The notes under the pieces are model-generated. The model ran no database searches. It worked only from the letters and a program-made list of their open reading frames with translations, and was not told the DNA's origin. DNA of 11,694 nt from JBKPDV01 sp046728075 (GTDB lineage Bacteria > Acidobacteriota > Thermoanaerobaculia > UBA5066 > Gp7-AA6), in assembly GCA_046728075.1 (NCBI GenBank), contig JBKPDV010000118.1, forward strand, positions 1 to 11,694, in the 5' to 3' direction. Positions 1-6,729 of this stretch are shown one piece after another. The number at the start of each line of letters is the position of its first letter. Within the stretch, counting starts at the first letter, position 1. Made by a program: the position numbers and the translations under genes.

Positions 1-150
1 GGTCCGCCTTCCTCGTCGGCACGCTCGGGCCCGGCCGCGAGAAGTCAGAACCGGACCGTCGCTGGGGCGCTCGTCGCAGTCTTATAAGAGCCGGAGGACA
101 CTCTCTTCCTTGCTCCTCGCTCATCGCCGCCAGCGGGAGCCGGACCCGCC

Positions 151-194
151 GCCGGGGCTCGCAGCGTGACAGAAGCCTCCCTCTGAGCCCCGGC
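151..194. repeat. Inverted repeat, 10-bp perfect arms, 24-nt loop
   Basis: GCCGGGGCTC at 151-160 is the exact reverse complement of GAGCCCCGGC at 185-194. No T-run follows on either strand, so it is not a typical intrinsic terminator. It may be part of a structured RNA or simply a chance product of high GC. The loop starts GCAG and contains GTGACAGA and CCCTCT, words that reappear with slight change in the loop of the second inverted repeat at 294-335. Confidence 0.5.
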
Positions 195-293
195 CCGGAG
201 GCGTTCCCCGCTGGGACCCTCGAAATCGCGTTGGTCCGCACCGGCCGTAAGGAGACTATCGCCACCCCTCCCCCTTGCGGCGATTTCGCGAGC

Positions 294-335
294 GGCGGGC
301 CTGCAGGATTTCCCTCTCGTCACAGAAGGCCCGCC
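294..335. repeat. Inverted repeat, 9-bp perfect arms, 24-nt loop
   Basis: GGCGGGCCT at 294-302 pairs with AGGCCCGCC at 327-335. The 24-nt loop begins GCAG and contains CCCTCT and GTCACAGA. It lies about 75 bp past the stop of the last minus-strand gene, so it could help end that transcript, but no U-tract is seen. The same loop length and similar loop words as the repeat at 151-194 suggest the two may be related. Confidence 0.45.
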
Positions 336-408
336 GCGTGGTCCCGAGGGGAATGCCGCAGGGCCGGGGCGGCCGAAAGAGTGGGAACAACGTCTTGAGA
401 ATTGACAG

Positions 409-1524
409 CTAGCGCGGCACCAGGCCCAGGTGCTCGAGAAGGTCCTGGTAGATGTCGGGGCGACAGCCGTTCAGGGGAATGACGCTCCAGGCGTAATAGA
501 GAGCCAGAGGCACGTAGAGAAGAAGGATCCAGGCCATCGGCCGCGCGTCGAGGACCTCGCGATAGCCGATCACGATCGCCAGAGGCGCCATCGCGAGGAA
601 ATAGCGGCTCCAGTCTTCTGTGGAAACGCAGATGAGAAGCAGGAAGGCAAAGACGCAGTACCAGAAGAGGGCCGGGTATTTCTTCAACCGGGAAATCCCC
701 ACGGCGTAAACCAGCGCGAGAAGAATGTGAAATTCCGCCTGGTGGTAATCCCCCTTTTGAAACAGGACGGGGAGGAAACCGAACGGGCGGAACATCGCGA
801 GCTTCTCGCCGTGCGGGGCAAAGTACGCAAAGAAATTTCCGAAGCGCACCGCGCAAAACACGAAATAGGCCAGGAGACCGCTCGGGATCAGCGCGAGCCA
901 GGCGAGGCTGCGCCATTGCTTTCGGCGGATGAGCACCACCGCGTAAGCGGGCAGGAACACGAGGCCCGTGATGCGCGTCACCGCGGCGAGCGCCGCGAAG
1001 AGAGAGGCGCGCCCGTACCGTTCCCGTTCGAAGAAGAAGAGTGATGCCAGTGCGAGAACGAGATAGAGGCCCTCGGTCGCGCCGGTGGACCGATAGAGAA
1101 GCCATCGCGGCGGCAGGAAGAGCATGACGATGGTCAGGAAGAGCGGGGAGGGGACCTGCCAGATGTCGCGGGCGAGGCGGAAGAAGAGGCAGGCCCCCGC
1201 CGCCGTCGCGGCCACGGATACGACGAGCAGCGCGGGCTGGTAACCGAAGAAGGAGAAAGCGCGAACCAGGAGCGGGTAGAGAGGCAGGTGGGTCAGAAAG
1301 TAAGTGGGGGTCTGAACGTAGCGGAGCAGCGGATTGTCGGGGCGAACCGAATAAAGGGTGCGCGCCACGGTCAGATAATTCGGACCGTCCCAGAACCGAT
1401 ACACCGTCTCCATTCGCCCGAGAAACGGGAGATAAACCAGGAAGGACCCTCCCACCGAAGCGAGGACGACCCAGATCTCCGGCCGGACGGCCGGGGCGCG
1501 CGGCGGGACTTCCTCGGAGCTCAT
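409..1524 (-). CDS. GT-C fold integral-membrane glycosyltransferase (in the arnT position)
   Basis: A 371-aa protein dominated by about ten hydrophobic segments, starting near residue 16. The first extracytoplasmic loop carries a WDGPNYLTVA motif (W45, D46), the kind of Asp-bearing loop used by GT-C enzymes that take lipid-phosphate sugars, such as PIG-V-like mannosyltransferases. The start ATG at 1524 overlaps the arnD stop in an ATGA, so the two are probably translationally coupled. Position at the end of an arn gene set makes transfer of the amino sugar from undecaprenyl phosphate to an acceptor the likely job (inference). It is not an ordinary ArnT: ArnT proteins are about 550 aa with a DE-type first loop, while this is far shorter and ends in a short tail without a large C-terminal domain. 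The acceptor is unknown; lipid A is only one possibility. Confidence 0.75.
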   Translation of the reverse strand: MSSEEVPPRAPAVRPEIWVVLASVGGSFLVYLPFLGRMETVYRFWDGPNYLTVARTLYSVRPDNPLLRYVQTPTYFLTHLPLYPLLVRAFSFFGYQPALLVVSVAATAAGACLFFRLARDIWQVPSPLFLTIVMLFLPPRWLLYRSTGATEGLYLVLALASLFFFERERYGRASLFAALAAVTRITGLVFLPAYAVVLIRRKQWRSLAWLALIPSGLLAYFVFCAVRFGNFFAYFAPHGEKLAMFRPFGFLPVLFQKGDYHQAEFHILLALVYAVGISRLKKYPALFWYCVFAFLLLICVSTEDWSRYFLAMAPLAIVIGYREVLDARPMAWILLLYVPLALYYAWSVIPLNGCRPDIYQDLLEHLGLVPR

Positions 1525-2495
1525 CCGGCTTCCGCCCAGCCGCTCGCGACGGTGCCGCCGCGTCCCGGCAGCCGGGCCCGCGCGAGATCGCGAACAGGGA
1601 CCTCCTCTCGCCGCGAGAGCGCTTCGCGCGCGAGCTGCGAGAGGAGCACGAACGAGGTTCCGTCCGCGATCCAGTCGTCGAGAATCCTTTCAAAGAGGTC
1701 CGCCTTCGACCGACCCTCGACTTCCGTGTGGACGGTATGCACCTGAGTCCCTCCGGGCGCCTCCCGAAAGAAACGGCGCTGCGACTCGTCCCCATTCAGC
1801 TGCGGCCAGGAGAGCGTCTCGTCCAGAGTCGCGAGAGTCGTGGGAATTTCGAGTGTATGAAAGATCCGGCCGTTGGATTTCGGGAAGAACGGAGCGCCGA
1901 GTCGGGAGTTGGAGGTGTACAAGAGATTGCGCTCCTCCTCGATTGCAAGCGAGCGCGCGTTGGCGGCCCAACCGGCCGCCGCCGACGCCGCCGCCGGCTT
2001 TCCGAGAATCCGCTCGTAAGCCGCGTGTGCGAAGCCGTTCTGCTCGGCGATCTTCTCCTCCGGCCACCGGTCCAGATGATCGTGCCAGGCCACATGATCC
2101 CAGGCATGCACGCCCGTCTCGTGACCCGCCTGCGCCACGGACCGAATCGCGTCCCCGCACTTCTCGCCGATCACGGGCGCGGGAAGCAGCGTGCCGTAAA
2201 GAACCGTCGGGAAGCCGTAGAGCGAAGCCGCGCCGCTGCGGAGCATCTTCTGGAGAAAGCCCGGCGTCGTAAAAAAGCGCCGGGCCGCGACGCCGGAGCG
2301 GTCCGGTCCAAACGTGAAGAAAAAGGTCGCTCGGATCTTACGGGCAGCGAGGATCTCGAGCAGCCGCGGGATCCCGTCACGTGTTCCGACGTAGGTGTCG
2401 CAGTCGACCTTGAGGGCGATCCTTCGGGATTTGTGATTTGCGATTTGCGATTTGCGATTGACGGCATTCTCCGCGGATTCCAAATCACCAATCAC
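1521..2495 (-). CDS. arnD: ArnD-type deformylase of undecaprenyl-P-4-formamido-L-arabinose
   Basis: A NodB-fold polysaccharide-deacetylase-family protein that removes the formyl group from the lipid-linked sugar Und-P-Ara4FN. The conserved part begins near residue 26 with RIALKVDCDT, matching the N-terminus of E. coli ArnD. Metal ligands are visible as D31/D33 and the HxxxH of VHAWDH (H130, H134). Other family signatures are MLRSGAASLYG (84-94), AAAGW (172-176) and the late catalytic HTEVEG (H256). The only in-frame start upstream of this core is GTG at 2495 (or TTG at 2483); both precede an in-frame run of 7-bp repeats that encodes residues 13-23, absent from the family. A gain or loss of one unit would shift frame. 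The stop overlaps the next gene's ATG. Function is confident; the exact start is not. Confidence 0.93.
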   Translation of the reverse strand: MIGDLESAENAVNRKSQIANHKSRRIALKVDCDTYVGTRDGIPRLLEILAARKIRATFFFTFGPDRSGVAARRFFTTPGFLQKMLRSGAASLYGFPTVLYGTLLPAPVIGEKCGDAIRSVAQAGHETGVHAWDHVAWHDHLDRWPEEKIAEQNGFAHAAYERILGKPAAASAAAGWAANARSLAIEEERNLLYTSNSRLGAPFFPKSNGRIFHTLEIPTTLATLDETLSWPQLNGDESQRRFFREAPGGTQVHTVHTEVEGRSKADLFERILDDWIADGTSFVLLSQLAREALSRREEVPVRDLARARLPGRGGTVASGWAEAG

Positions 2496-2514
2496 AAATC
2501 ACCAATCGCAAATC
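2428..2514. repeat. Facing heptamer arrays over the arnD start (GATTTGC family)
   Basis: On the plus strand, 2428-2459 reads GATTTGT, then three GATTTGC, then GATT. Bases 2480-2514 hold five heptamers of the complementary type (CCAAATC, ACCAATC, ACAAATC, ACCAATC, GCAAATC). The halves face each other: 2435-2460 and 2489-2514 match as an inverted repeat over 26 bp with three differences, two of which would be G-U pairs in the minus-strand RNA. The right half starts 5 bp from the arnA-decarboxylase stop and contains the GTG start of arnD (2495). The left half is inside the arnD reading frame. The minus-strand RNA could therefore fold into a long hairpin enclosing the start codon. Confidence 0.9.
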
Positions 2515-2519
2515 GGCCC

Positions 2520-3548
2520 TCAGGGCCTCGTCTCCCTCTTTCGCAGATAGAAATCGACCGTCTTTCGCATCGCTTCAGCCAGGCCGACCTTCGGCTCCCA
2601 CCCGAGGAACTGGCGCGCCCGCCGGATGGAGGGAACGCGCGTCATGATGTCCTGGTATCCCTCTCCATAGTAGTCGCCGGAAGAGACCTCGACGATCGGC
2701 GTCGCCCGCGCCTTCTCGGTCCAGGCCGGATGCGACGCCACGGCGTCGATCAGCTTGCGGGCGAGCTCCGCCACGGAAACGTCGTTGGCGGGATTGCCGA
2801 TGTTGAAGATGCCGCGATCGGCCCGCCCCCCTTCGTTCTCCAGGATTTTCATCAGACAGTCGATCCCGTCGGAGATGTAGGTGAAGGACCGCCTCTGCGT
2901 CCCGCCGTCGACCAGCTTGATCGGCAGGCCATAAAGGATGTTGTGAAGAAACTGCGTCAGGACGCGGCTCGAGCCCTCTTTGGGAGAGTCCACGTCGTCC
3001 AAGTGCGGGCCGATCCAGTTGAACGGACGAAAGAGAGAGTAAGAGAGACCTTCTCCTTCCCCGTAGGCGTAGATGACGCGGTCGAGCAGTTGCTTGGAGC
3101 AGGAGTAGATCCAGCGCTGCTTGCGGATGGGACCGTAGACGAGCGGCGAGGCCTCTTCGTCGAACTCCGGATCGGGACACATTCCGTAGACCTCGGAGGT
3201 CGACGGGAAGACGACGCGCTTCTTGTACTGCAAGGCCTGCTTGACGATCCGCAGGTTTTCCTCGAAGTCGAGCTGGAAGACCGCGAGCGGCTGCTTGACA
3301 TAGAGCGAAGGATTCGCGATCGCGACCAGGGGCAGCACGACGTCGCACTTCTTGATCTGGTACTCGATCCACTCCTTGTTGATCGCGATGTCCCCTTCCA
3401 GGTAGGTGAAGCGCGGCTCCGGAAGGAAAGGGGCGATCTTGTCGCTGCCGATGTCCAGTCCCGCGACCGTCCAGTCGGTCGTCTCGAGGATCCGCGCGGT
3501 CAGAGCGTTGCCGATGAAGCCGTTGACCCCCAGGATCAGGACTCTCAT
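2520..3548 (-). CDS. arnA: UDP-glucuronate decarboxylase (ArnA C-terminal half as a separate gene)
   Basis: A 342-aa short-chain dehydrogenase/reductase that oxidises and decarboxylates UDP-glucuronate with NAD+ to UDP-4-keto-pentose, the first committed step to Ara4N. It lines up with the C-terminal domain of E. coli ArnA almost throughout. The nucleotide-binding GVNGFIG is at residues 8-14. FPSTSEVYG holds S118/E119, YSCSK holds Y148/K152, and R304 falls exactly where the catalytic Arg (R619 in E. coli) is expected. E. coli ArnA is a fused two-domain protein; here the decarboxylase is its own gene. The start ATG at 3548 overlaps the stop of the formyltransferase gene in an ATGA, and nothing before MRVLILG resembles the family, so the longer open frame upstream is ignored. 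ArnA/PmrI-type decarboxylase is clearly a better fit than UDP-xylose synthase. Confidence 0.95.
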   Translation of the reverse strand: MRVLILGVNGFIGNALTARILETTDWTVAGLDIGSDKIAPFLPEPRFTYLEGDIAINKEWIEYQIKKCDVVLPLVAIANPSLYVKQPLAVFQLDFEENLRIVKQALQYKKRVVFPSTSEVYGMCPDPEFDEEASPLVYGPIRKQRWIYSCSKQLLDRVIYAYGEGEGLSYSLFRPFNWIGPHLDDVDSPKEGSSRVLTQFLHNILYGLPIKLVDGGTQRRSFTYISDGIDCLMKILENEGGRADRGIFNIGNPANDVSVAELARKLIDAVASHPAWTEKARATPIVEVSSGDYYGEGYQDIMTRVPSIRRARQFLGWEPKVGLAEAMRKTVDFYLRKRETRP

Positions 3549-4483
3549 CGCGTGTCCCTCAGGTTCAACGAAAAACGGCTCGCCTCGACCTCGTCTTCGC
3601 CACTGCGCTGGAGCGAGAGAATCTCCACGTAGTAGTCGTCGCCGCATGCGACGTACAGCCGGCCCTCTTCGCGGCGCACCTGGCCGGGAAAGTTGTCGTG
3701 GGCGCCGAGATTCGGCAGCCGGGTCCGCCAGACGTAGGTCTTTCCGCCTCCAAAGACATCGGTGAAGGCTCCGGGGTACGGATGTGTGACGGCGCGCACG
3801 AGGTCATGGATCTCGCTCGCCGTCCGCGACCAGTCGATCCGGCCATCTTCCGGGCGACGCTTCCCGAACCGCGTCGCGGCCGACTCCTCCTGCGGCCGCC
3901 GCGGCGCGCGGCCGGCTTTCAGATCTTCCAGGCGCCGCTCGAGAACCCGGACCGCGGCCTCGGTGACCCGACGCTGGACGTCGGCCGCCGTGTCGTCCGG
4001 GCCGATGGGAACGGCCTCCTGGTCCACGATGTCGCCGGCGTCGGGCCGAGCCGTCATGACGTGCAGCGTGGCGCCCGTCTCGGTCTCTCCCTTGAGCACC
4101 GCCCAGTTGACCGGCGCGCGCCCCCTGTATTTCGGGAGCAGGGAGCCGTGCACGTTGTAGGCGCCCAGACGCGGGATCGCGAGGATCTCCTCGGGAAGGA
4201 CGCCGCGGTAGTAAAAAGAGAAGAGCAGCTCCGGCGCGGCGGCCCGCACCCGGGCGATCGCCTCCGGCGACGCGTCCTGCTCGAAGACCACCGGCTCGAT
4301 TCCCTGGGACCGAGCCAGCTCTGCGACGCTCGGAAACCAGCGCGGCTCGCCGGCGGAGTCTTCGTGCGTCGCGACGAGCACGATGTTCTCCCCCCGGGAG
4401 ATCAGGCGTTCGAGGCACGCGTGCCCGGTGTCCGAGTACGCGAAGACGGCGATGGGAATCGAGGACGAGCGCGGCTCAGGCAC
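3545..4483 (-). CDS. arnA: UDP-4-amino-4-deoxy-L-arabinose formyltransferase (ArnA N-terminal half as a separate gene)
   Basis: A 312-aa formyltransferase that uses 10-formyltetrahydrofolate to N-formylate UDP-Ara4N. Similar to the N-terminal domain of E. coli ArnA: FAYSDTG (14-20), FSFYYR (88-93), and the core HGSLLPKYRGRAP (112-124). The catalytic triad is N110, H112 and D148, each eight residues further on than E. coli N102/H104/D140. A C-terminal FMT-like domain follows from about residue 205 (FGKRRPEDG, RAVTHPYPGAF). Translation starts at GTG 4483; no earlier in-frame start fits and the domain begins at residue 10. It forms an ATGA-coupled pair with the decarboxylase, so splitting ArnA has kept its two activities together. 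No good Shine-Dalgarno is visible; a promoter-like sequence and a 16-bp dyad lie just upstream. Confidence 0.94.
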   Translation of the reverse strand: MPEPRSSSIPIAVFAYSDTGHACLERLISRGENIVLVATHEDSAGEPRWFPSVAELARSQGIEPVVFEQDASPEAIARVRAAAPELLFSFYYRGVLPEEILAIPRLGAYNVHGSLLPKYRGRAPVNWAVLKGETETGATLHVMTARPDAGDIVDQEAVPIGPDDTAADVQRRVTEAAVRVLERRLEDLKAGRAPRRPQEESAATRFGKRRPEDGRIDWSRTASEIHDLVRAVTHPYPGAFTDVFGGGKTYVWRTRLPNLGAHDNFPGQVRREEGRLYVACGDDYYVEILSLQRSGEDEVEASRFSLNLRDTR

Positions 4484-4494
4484 GGGAAGTGTCT

Positions 4495-4510
4495 ACAATA
4501 TTTATATTGT
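4495..4510. promoter_or_regulatory. AT-rich 16-bp dyad, operator candidate
   Basis: ACAATAT at 4495-4501 and ATATTGT at 4504-4510 are exact inverted copies separated by TT. The site is strikingly AT-rich in a GC-rich region, lies 12 bp upstream of the formyltransferase start, and overlaps the candidate -10 box. This is the usual position of a dimeric repressor operator. The regulator is unknown and none is encoded in the window. Confidence 0.45.
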
Positions 4511-4530
4511 TTTTCGTTTCGGTCAGTCGA
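4501..4530 (-). promoter_or_regulatory. Candidate promoter upstream of arnA formyltransferase gene
   Basis: On the minus strand, TATAAA (4506-4501) is preceded after 18 bp by TCGACT (4530-4525), a 4/6 match to a sigma-70 -35 box contributed by the end of the CAGTCGA array. It sits 17 bp before the GTG start, giving a very short predicted leader. The arrangement resembles the one upstream of arnB. Prediction only. Confidence 0.35.
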
Positions 4531-4558
4531 CAGTCGACAGTCGACAGTCGACAGTCGA
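4524..4558. repeat. Heptamer array, 5 x CAGTCGA
   Basis: Five perfect tandem copies of CAGTCGA fill 4524-4558 in the 108-bp gap between the arnC stop (4592) and the arnA formyltransferase start (4483). Each unit overlaps the self-complementary hexamer GTCGAC. The same repeat recurs at 6741-6780 and 10400-10427. Confidence 0.97.
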
Positions 4559-4591
4559 ATTCAGGCACCGCAAACGATCGGCTCTTACCTC

Positions 4592-5557
4592 TCACTTCGA
4601 TTCGACCTCAACAGGCCGCGCCGGCGCGTCCGCCCTTAAACCATAGGTTCGCCTCACCGAGAAGCGCGGCCTTCCCCGGACCTGCTCATAGATTCGACCG
4701 ACATACTCGCCGACGATTCCCAGCCCCGCCATCGCGATCCCCAGCAGCGTGAAGAGGATCGCGAAGAGGGTGAAGACCCCTTCGACCTCGGCTCCCACGA
4801 TGAGCCGCCGGACGAAGAGAAAGATGCCGAAGCCGATCCCGCCGAGGGCGACGGCCGTTCCGAGCATTCCGAAAACCTGGATCGGGACCGATGAAAAGCC
4901 GGTCATGAGATCGAAGTTGAGCCGCAGCAGCCGGTAGAAGGAGTATGCGGACTCCCCGCCGGTCCGCGGCGCGTGAGCGACGTCGACCTCCGTCGGCTTT
5001 CGAGCGAAGGTCTGGGCGAGCGCCGGAATGAACGTCGAGGCCTCGTCGCACCGATTGATCTCTTCCACGACGTCGCGCGAATAGGCCCGCAGCATGCAGC
5101 CGAAGTCCGTCAGCTTCATCCGCGTGATCGATGCCGTCACCCGGTTGACGATCGCGGAGGCGAGGCGCCGCGCCACGGAGTCCCGGCGCAGCTGCCGGAC
5201 TCCGCCGACGACGTCGTAGCCTTGCTCGATCTTCGCGAGCAGCTTGGGAATCTCCTCGGGAGGGTTCTGCAGGTCCGCGTCGAGCGTGACGACGACGTCT
5301 CCCGTGACGTCCCGGAAGCCGGCCAGGATCGCCGGGTGCTGTCCGAAGTTGCGGGAAAGCTCCAGCACCCGCAAGACGTCGGGACGCCGAACGGCCCACG
5401 CCTTGAGAACGTCCAGCGACCGATCGCGGCTTCCGTCGTCGATCAGGATGATCTCGTAGGCGCGCCCGGAAGCGTCCATCACGGCGGTCACGCGTCGCAG
5501 GAACTCCTCCAGGTTCGCCTCTTCGTTGAAGACCGGGACGACGACCGAGATCTTCAT
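4592..5557 (-). CDS. arnC: ArnC: undecaprenyl-phosphate 4-deoxy-4-formamido-L-arabinose transferase
   Basis: A 321-aa family GT2 enzyme (E. coli ArnC has 322 aa) that moves formyl-Ara4N from UDP to undecaprenyl phosphate on the cytoplasmic side of the inner membrane. The catalytic domain shows VVVPVFNEE (5-13), the DDG nucleotide motif (40-42), RNFGQHPAILAGF (69-81) and LDADLQNPPEEIP (92-104), all hallmarks of ArnC and its DPMS-like relatives. TDFGCMLRAY (150-159) and STFIPALAQTFARK (174-187) are characteristically ArnC. Two membrane segments follow, about 225-250 and 260-286, then GEYVGRIY and a short tail. The start ATG at 5557 overlaps the arnB stop as ATGA; a much longer open frame covering this position upstream is a shadow of arnB. 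GtrB-like or DPM-like substrates are possible in principle, but the operon settles on ArnC. Confidence 0.95.
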   Translation of the reverse strand: MKISVVVPVFNEEANLEEFLRRVTAVMDASGRAYEIILIDDGSRDRSLDVLKAWAVRRPDVLRVLELSRNFGQHPAILAGFRDVTGDVVVTLDADLQNPPEEIPKLLAKIEQGYDVVGGVRQLRRDSVARRLASAIVNRVTASITRMKLTDFGCMLRAYSRDVVEEINRCDEASTFIPALAQTFARKPTEVDVAHAPRTGGESAYSFYRLLRLNFDLMTGFSSVPIQVFGMLGTAVALGGIGFGIFLFVRRLIVGAEVEGVFTLFAILFTLLGIAMAGLGIVGEYVGRIYEQVRGRPRFSVRRTYGLRADAPARPVEVESK

Positions 5558-6717
5558 TTGCGGAATTCGGAGAGCACTTCTCGGATCGCTTCGACGACGT
5601 CGTTCTGATCCGAGTCCGTCAGGCCGGGAAAAAGCGGCAAGGAGACGATCCGCTCCGAGACGAAGTGCGCTTCCGGAAAGTCCTCCGGCCGCCATCCGAA
5701 CCGGTCCGCGTAATAAGAAAACTCGTGCGCCGCCGTGTAGTGGAGCCCCGTCCCGATGTTGCGCGCCTTGAGCTCCTCCATGAAGCGGTCGCGGTCGATC
5801 GTGAGCCGGTCCACGTCCACGAGCGGCGTGTAGAGGTGCCAGGCATGCCGGACCGGATAAGGGACCCGCTGGGGAAGGATCAGGCCGACCGTTGCCGAGA
5901 GGGCCGCGTCGTACCGGGAGGCCAGGCGCTCCCGTTCCGCGAGGAAGCCGTCGAGCCGCGGCAGTTGATGCAGACCGAGCGCCGCCTGGATGTCCATCAT
6001 GTTGTACTTGTAACCCGGGATGGCGACGTCGTAGCGCGGGCTCCCGGTCTTCGCGAAGCGTTTCCAGGATTCCTTGTCCATCCCATGGAACTTCAGGAGC
6101 GAGGCCTTCTCGAAGACGGACTCCTCCTCCGTGACCACCATGCCCCCCTCTCCGGTCGTCATGTTCTTGTTGGGGTGGAAGGAGAAGACCGACGTCGTCG
6201 GAAAAGATCCGATGCGGCGCCCCTTGTACTCGGCCCCGACCGCGTGGGCGGCGTCCTCGAGGACCGCGAGGCCGCGGGAGGCCGCAAGCCCGAGGATCGG
6301 ATCGAGATCCACGGGTTGGCCGACGTAGTGGACCGGGACGATCGCCTTCGTGCGGGCAGTGATCTTTCTTTCGACCTCCTCCACGCGGATGTTCAGAGTC
6401 GAGGCGTCGATGTCGGCGAGAACGGGAACGGCTCCGCAGTGGACGATCGTGTTCAGCGTGGCGACGAATGTCATCGGCGTCGTGATCACTTCGTCCCCCG
6501 GGCCGACGTCCAAGGCCATCAGCGCGACGTGGAGCCCGGCCGTGGCGGAAGAGACGGGAACGGCGAAGCGGCCGCCGACGTAATCGGCGAAGGCCGCGGT
6601 GAACTTCTCGACCTTCGGACCGGTCGTGATCCATCCCGAACGCAGCGTATCGGCCACCTCCGATATTTCGTCCTCGCCGAGGCTCGGCCGCGCAAAGGGA
6701 AGAAAGGTGTCTCGCAT
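5554..6717 (-). CDS. arnB: ArnB: UDP-4-amino-4-deoxy-L-arabinose aminotransferase (PLP)
   Basis: A 387-aa DegT/DnrJ/EryC1/StrS-family sugar aminotransferase that transfers an amino group from glutamate to UDP-4-keto-pentose, giving UDP-Ara4N. The N-terminal FLPFARPSLGEDEI and SGWITTGPK (27-35) match E. coli ArnB closely. SSATAGLH (56-63) and LEDAAHAVGA (153-162, with D155 for the PLP ring) form the cofactor pocket. The Schiff-base lysine is K184 in SFHPNKN, followed by TTGEGGMV. PGYKYNMMDIQAALG and IGTGLHYTAAHE complete the family set. The chosen ATG (6717) gives the family-typical N-terminus, although no purine-rich Shine-Dalgarno precedes it. The upstream 68 bp gap is mostly a heptamer repeat array plus a promoter-like TATAAA. 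The stop overlaps arnC. Very similar PLP enzymes make other amino sugars, but the neighbours make ArnB the best call. Confidence 0.94.
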   Translation of the reverse strand: MRDTFLPFARPSLGEDEISEVADTLRSGWITTGPKVEKFTAAFADYVGGRFAVPVSSATAGLHVALMALDVGPGDEVITTPMTFVATLNTIVHCGAVPVLADIDASTLNIRVEEVERKITARTKAIVPVHYVGQPVDLDPILGLAASRGLAVLEDAAHAVGAEYKGRRIGSFPTTSVFSFHPNKNMTTGEGGMVVTEEESVFEKASLLKFHGMDKESWKRFAKTGSPRYDVAIPGYKYNMMDIQAALGLHQLPRLDGFLAERERLASRYDAALSATVGLILPQRVPYPVRHAWHLYTPLVDVDRLTIDRDRFMEELKARNIGTGLHYTAAHEFSYYADRFGWRPEDFPEAHFVSERIVSLPLFPGLTDSDQNDVVEAIREVLSEFRK

Positions 6718-6729
6718 GGGCAGGGGAAG

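Larger units (their letters stand above)
1..408. other. Non-coding or unassigned left flank
   Basis: This 408-bp stretch lies downstream of the minus-strand arn gene string and holds no gene I can support. One plus-strand frame stays open from 3 to 392 and a minus-strand frame from 323 to 45. Both translate into Arg/Ser/Pro/Gly-rich sequence with no recognisable motif, as expected of GC-rich non-coding DNA. It contains two inverted repeats with 9-10 bp arms and 24-nt loops (151-194 and 294-335), a weaker one (258-263 with 279-284), and the palindrome CTTATAAG at 82-89. No tRNA, rRNA, RNase P or tmRNA signature was recognised. Confidence 0.5.

Noticed and set aside
3..392. Plus-strand frame open from 3 to 392, and minus-strand 92-codon frame 323-45
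   Set aside because: Arg/Ser/Pro-rich translations, no motif, no ribosome-binding site that stands out. Open frames of this size are common by chance in such GC-rich DNA.
1..408. A structured RNA gene such as RNase P RNA, tmRNA or a cobalamin riboswitch
   Set aside because: I looked for the conserved words of these RNAs on both strands and did not find them; only generic GC-rich dyads are present.
1728..3632. A 634-residue plus-strand open frame
   Set aside because: It is antisense to arnD and the ArnA decarboxylase gene, both strongly supported; its composition is typical of a GC-rich shadow frame.
4495..4510. The ACAATAT dyad as an intrinsic terminator
   Set aside because: The T-run follows it on the plus strand, where no gene is being transcribed. 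On the minus strand, which carries arnC, no T-run follows the dyad.
4524..4558. The heptamer arrays as a CRISPR array
   Set aside because: The units are 7 bp with no spacers and no cas genes nearby; they are simple tandem repeats.
5558..6634. An N-terminal extension of ArnC reading through arnB
   Set aside because: The extension is the shadow frame of arnB. The ArnC family starts at MKISVVVPVFNEE, whose ATG at 5557 overlaps the arnB stop.
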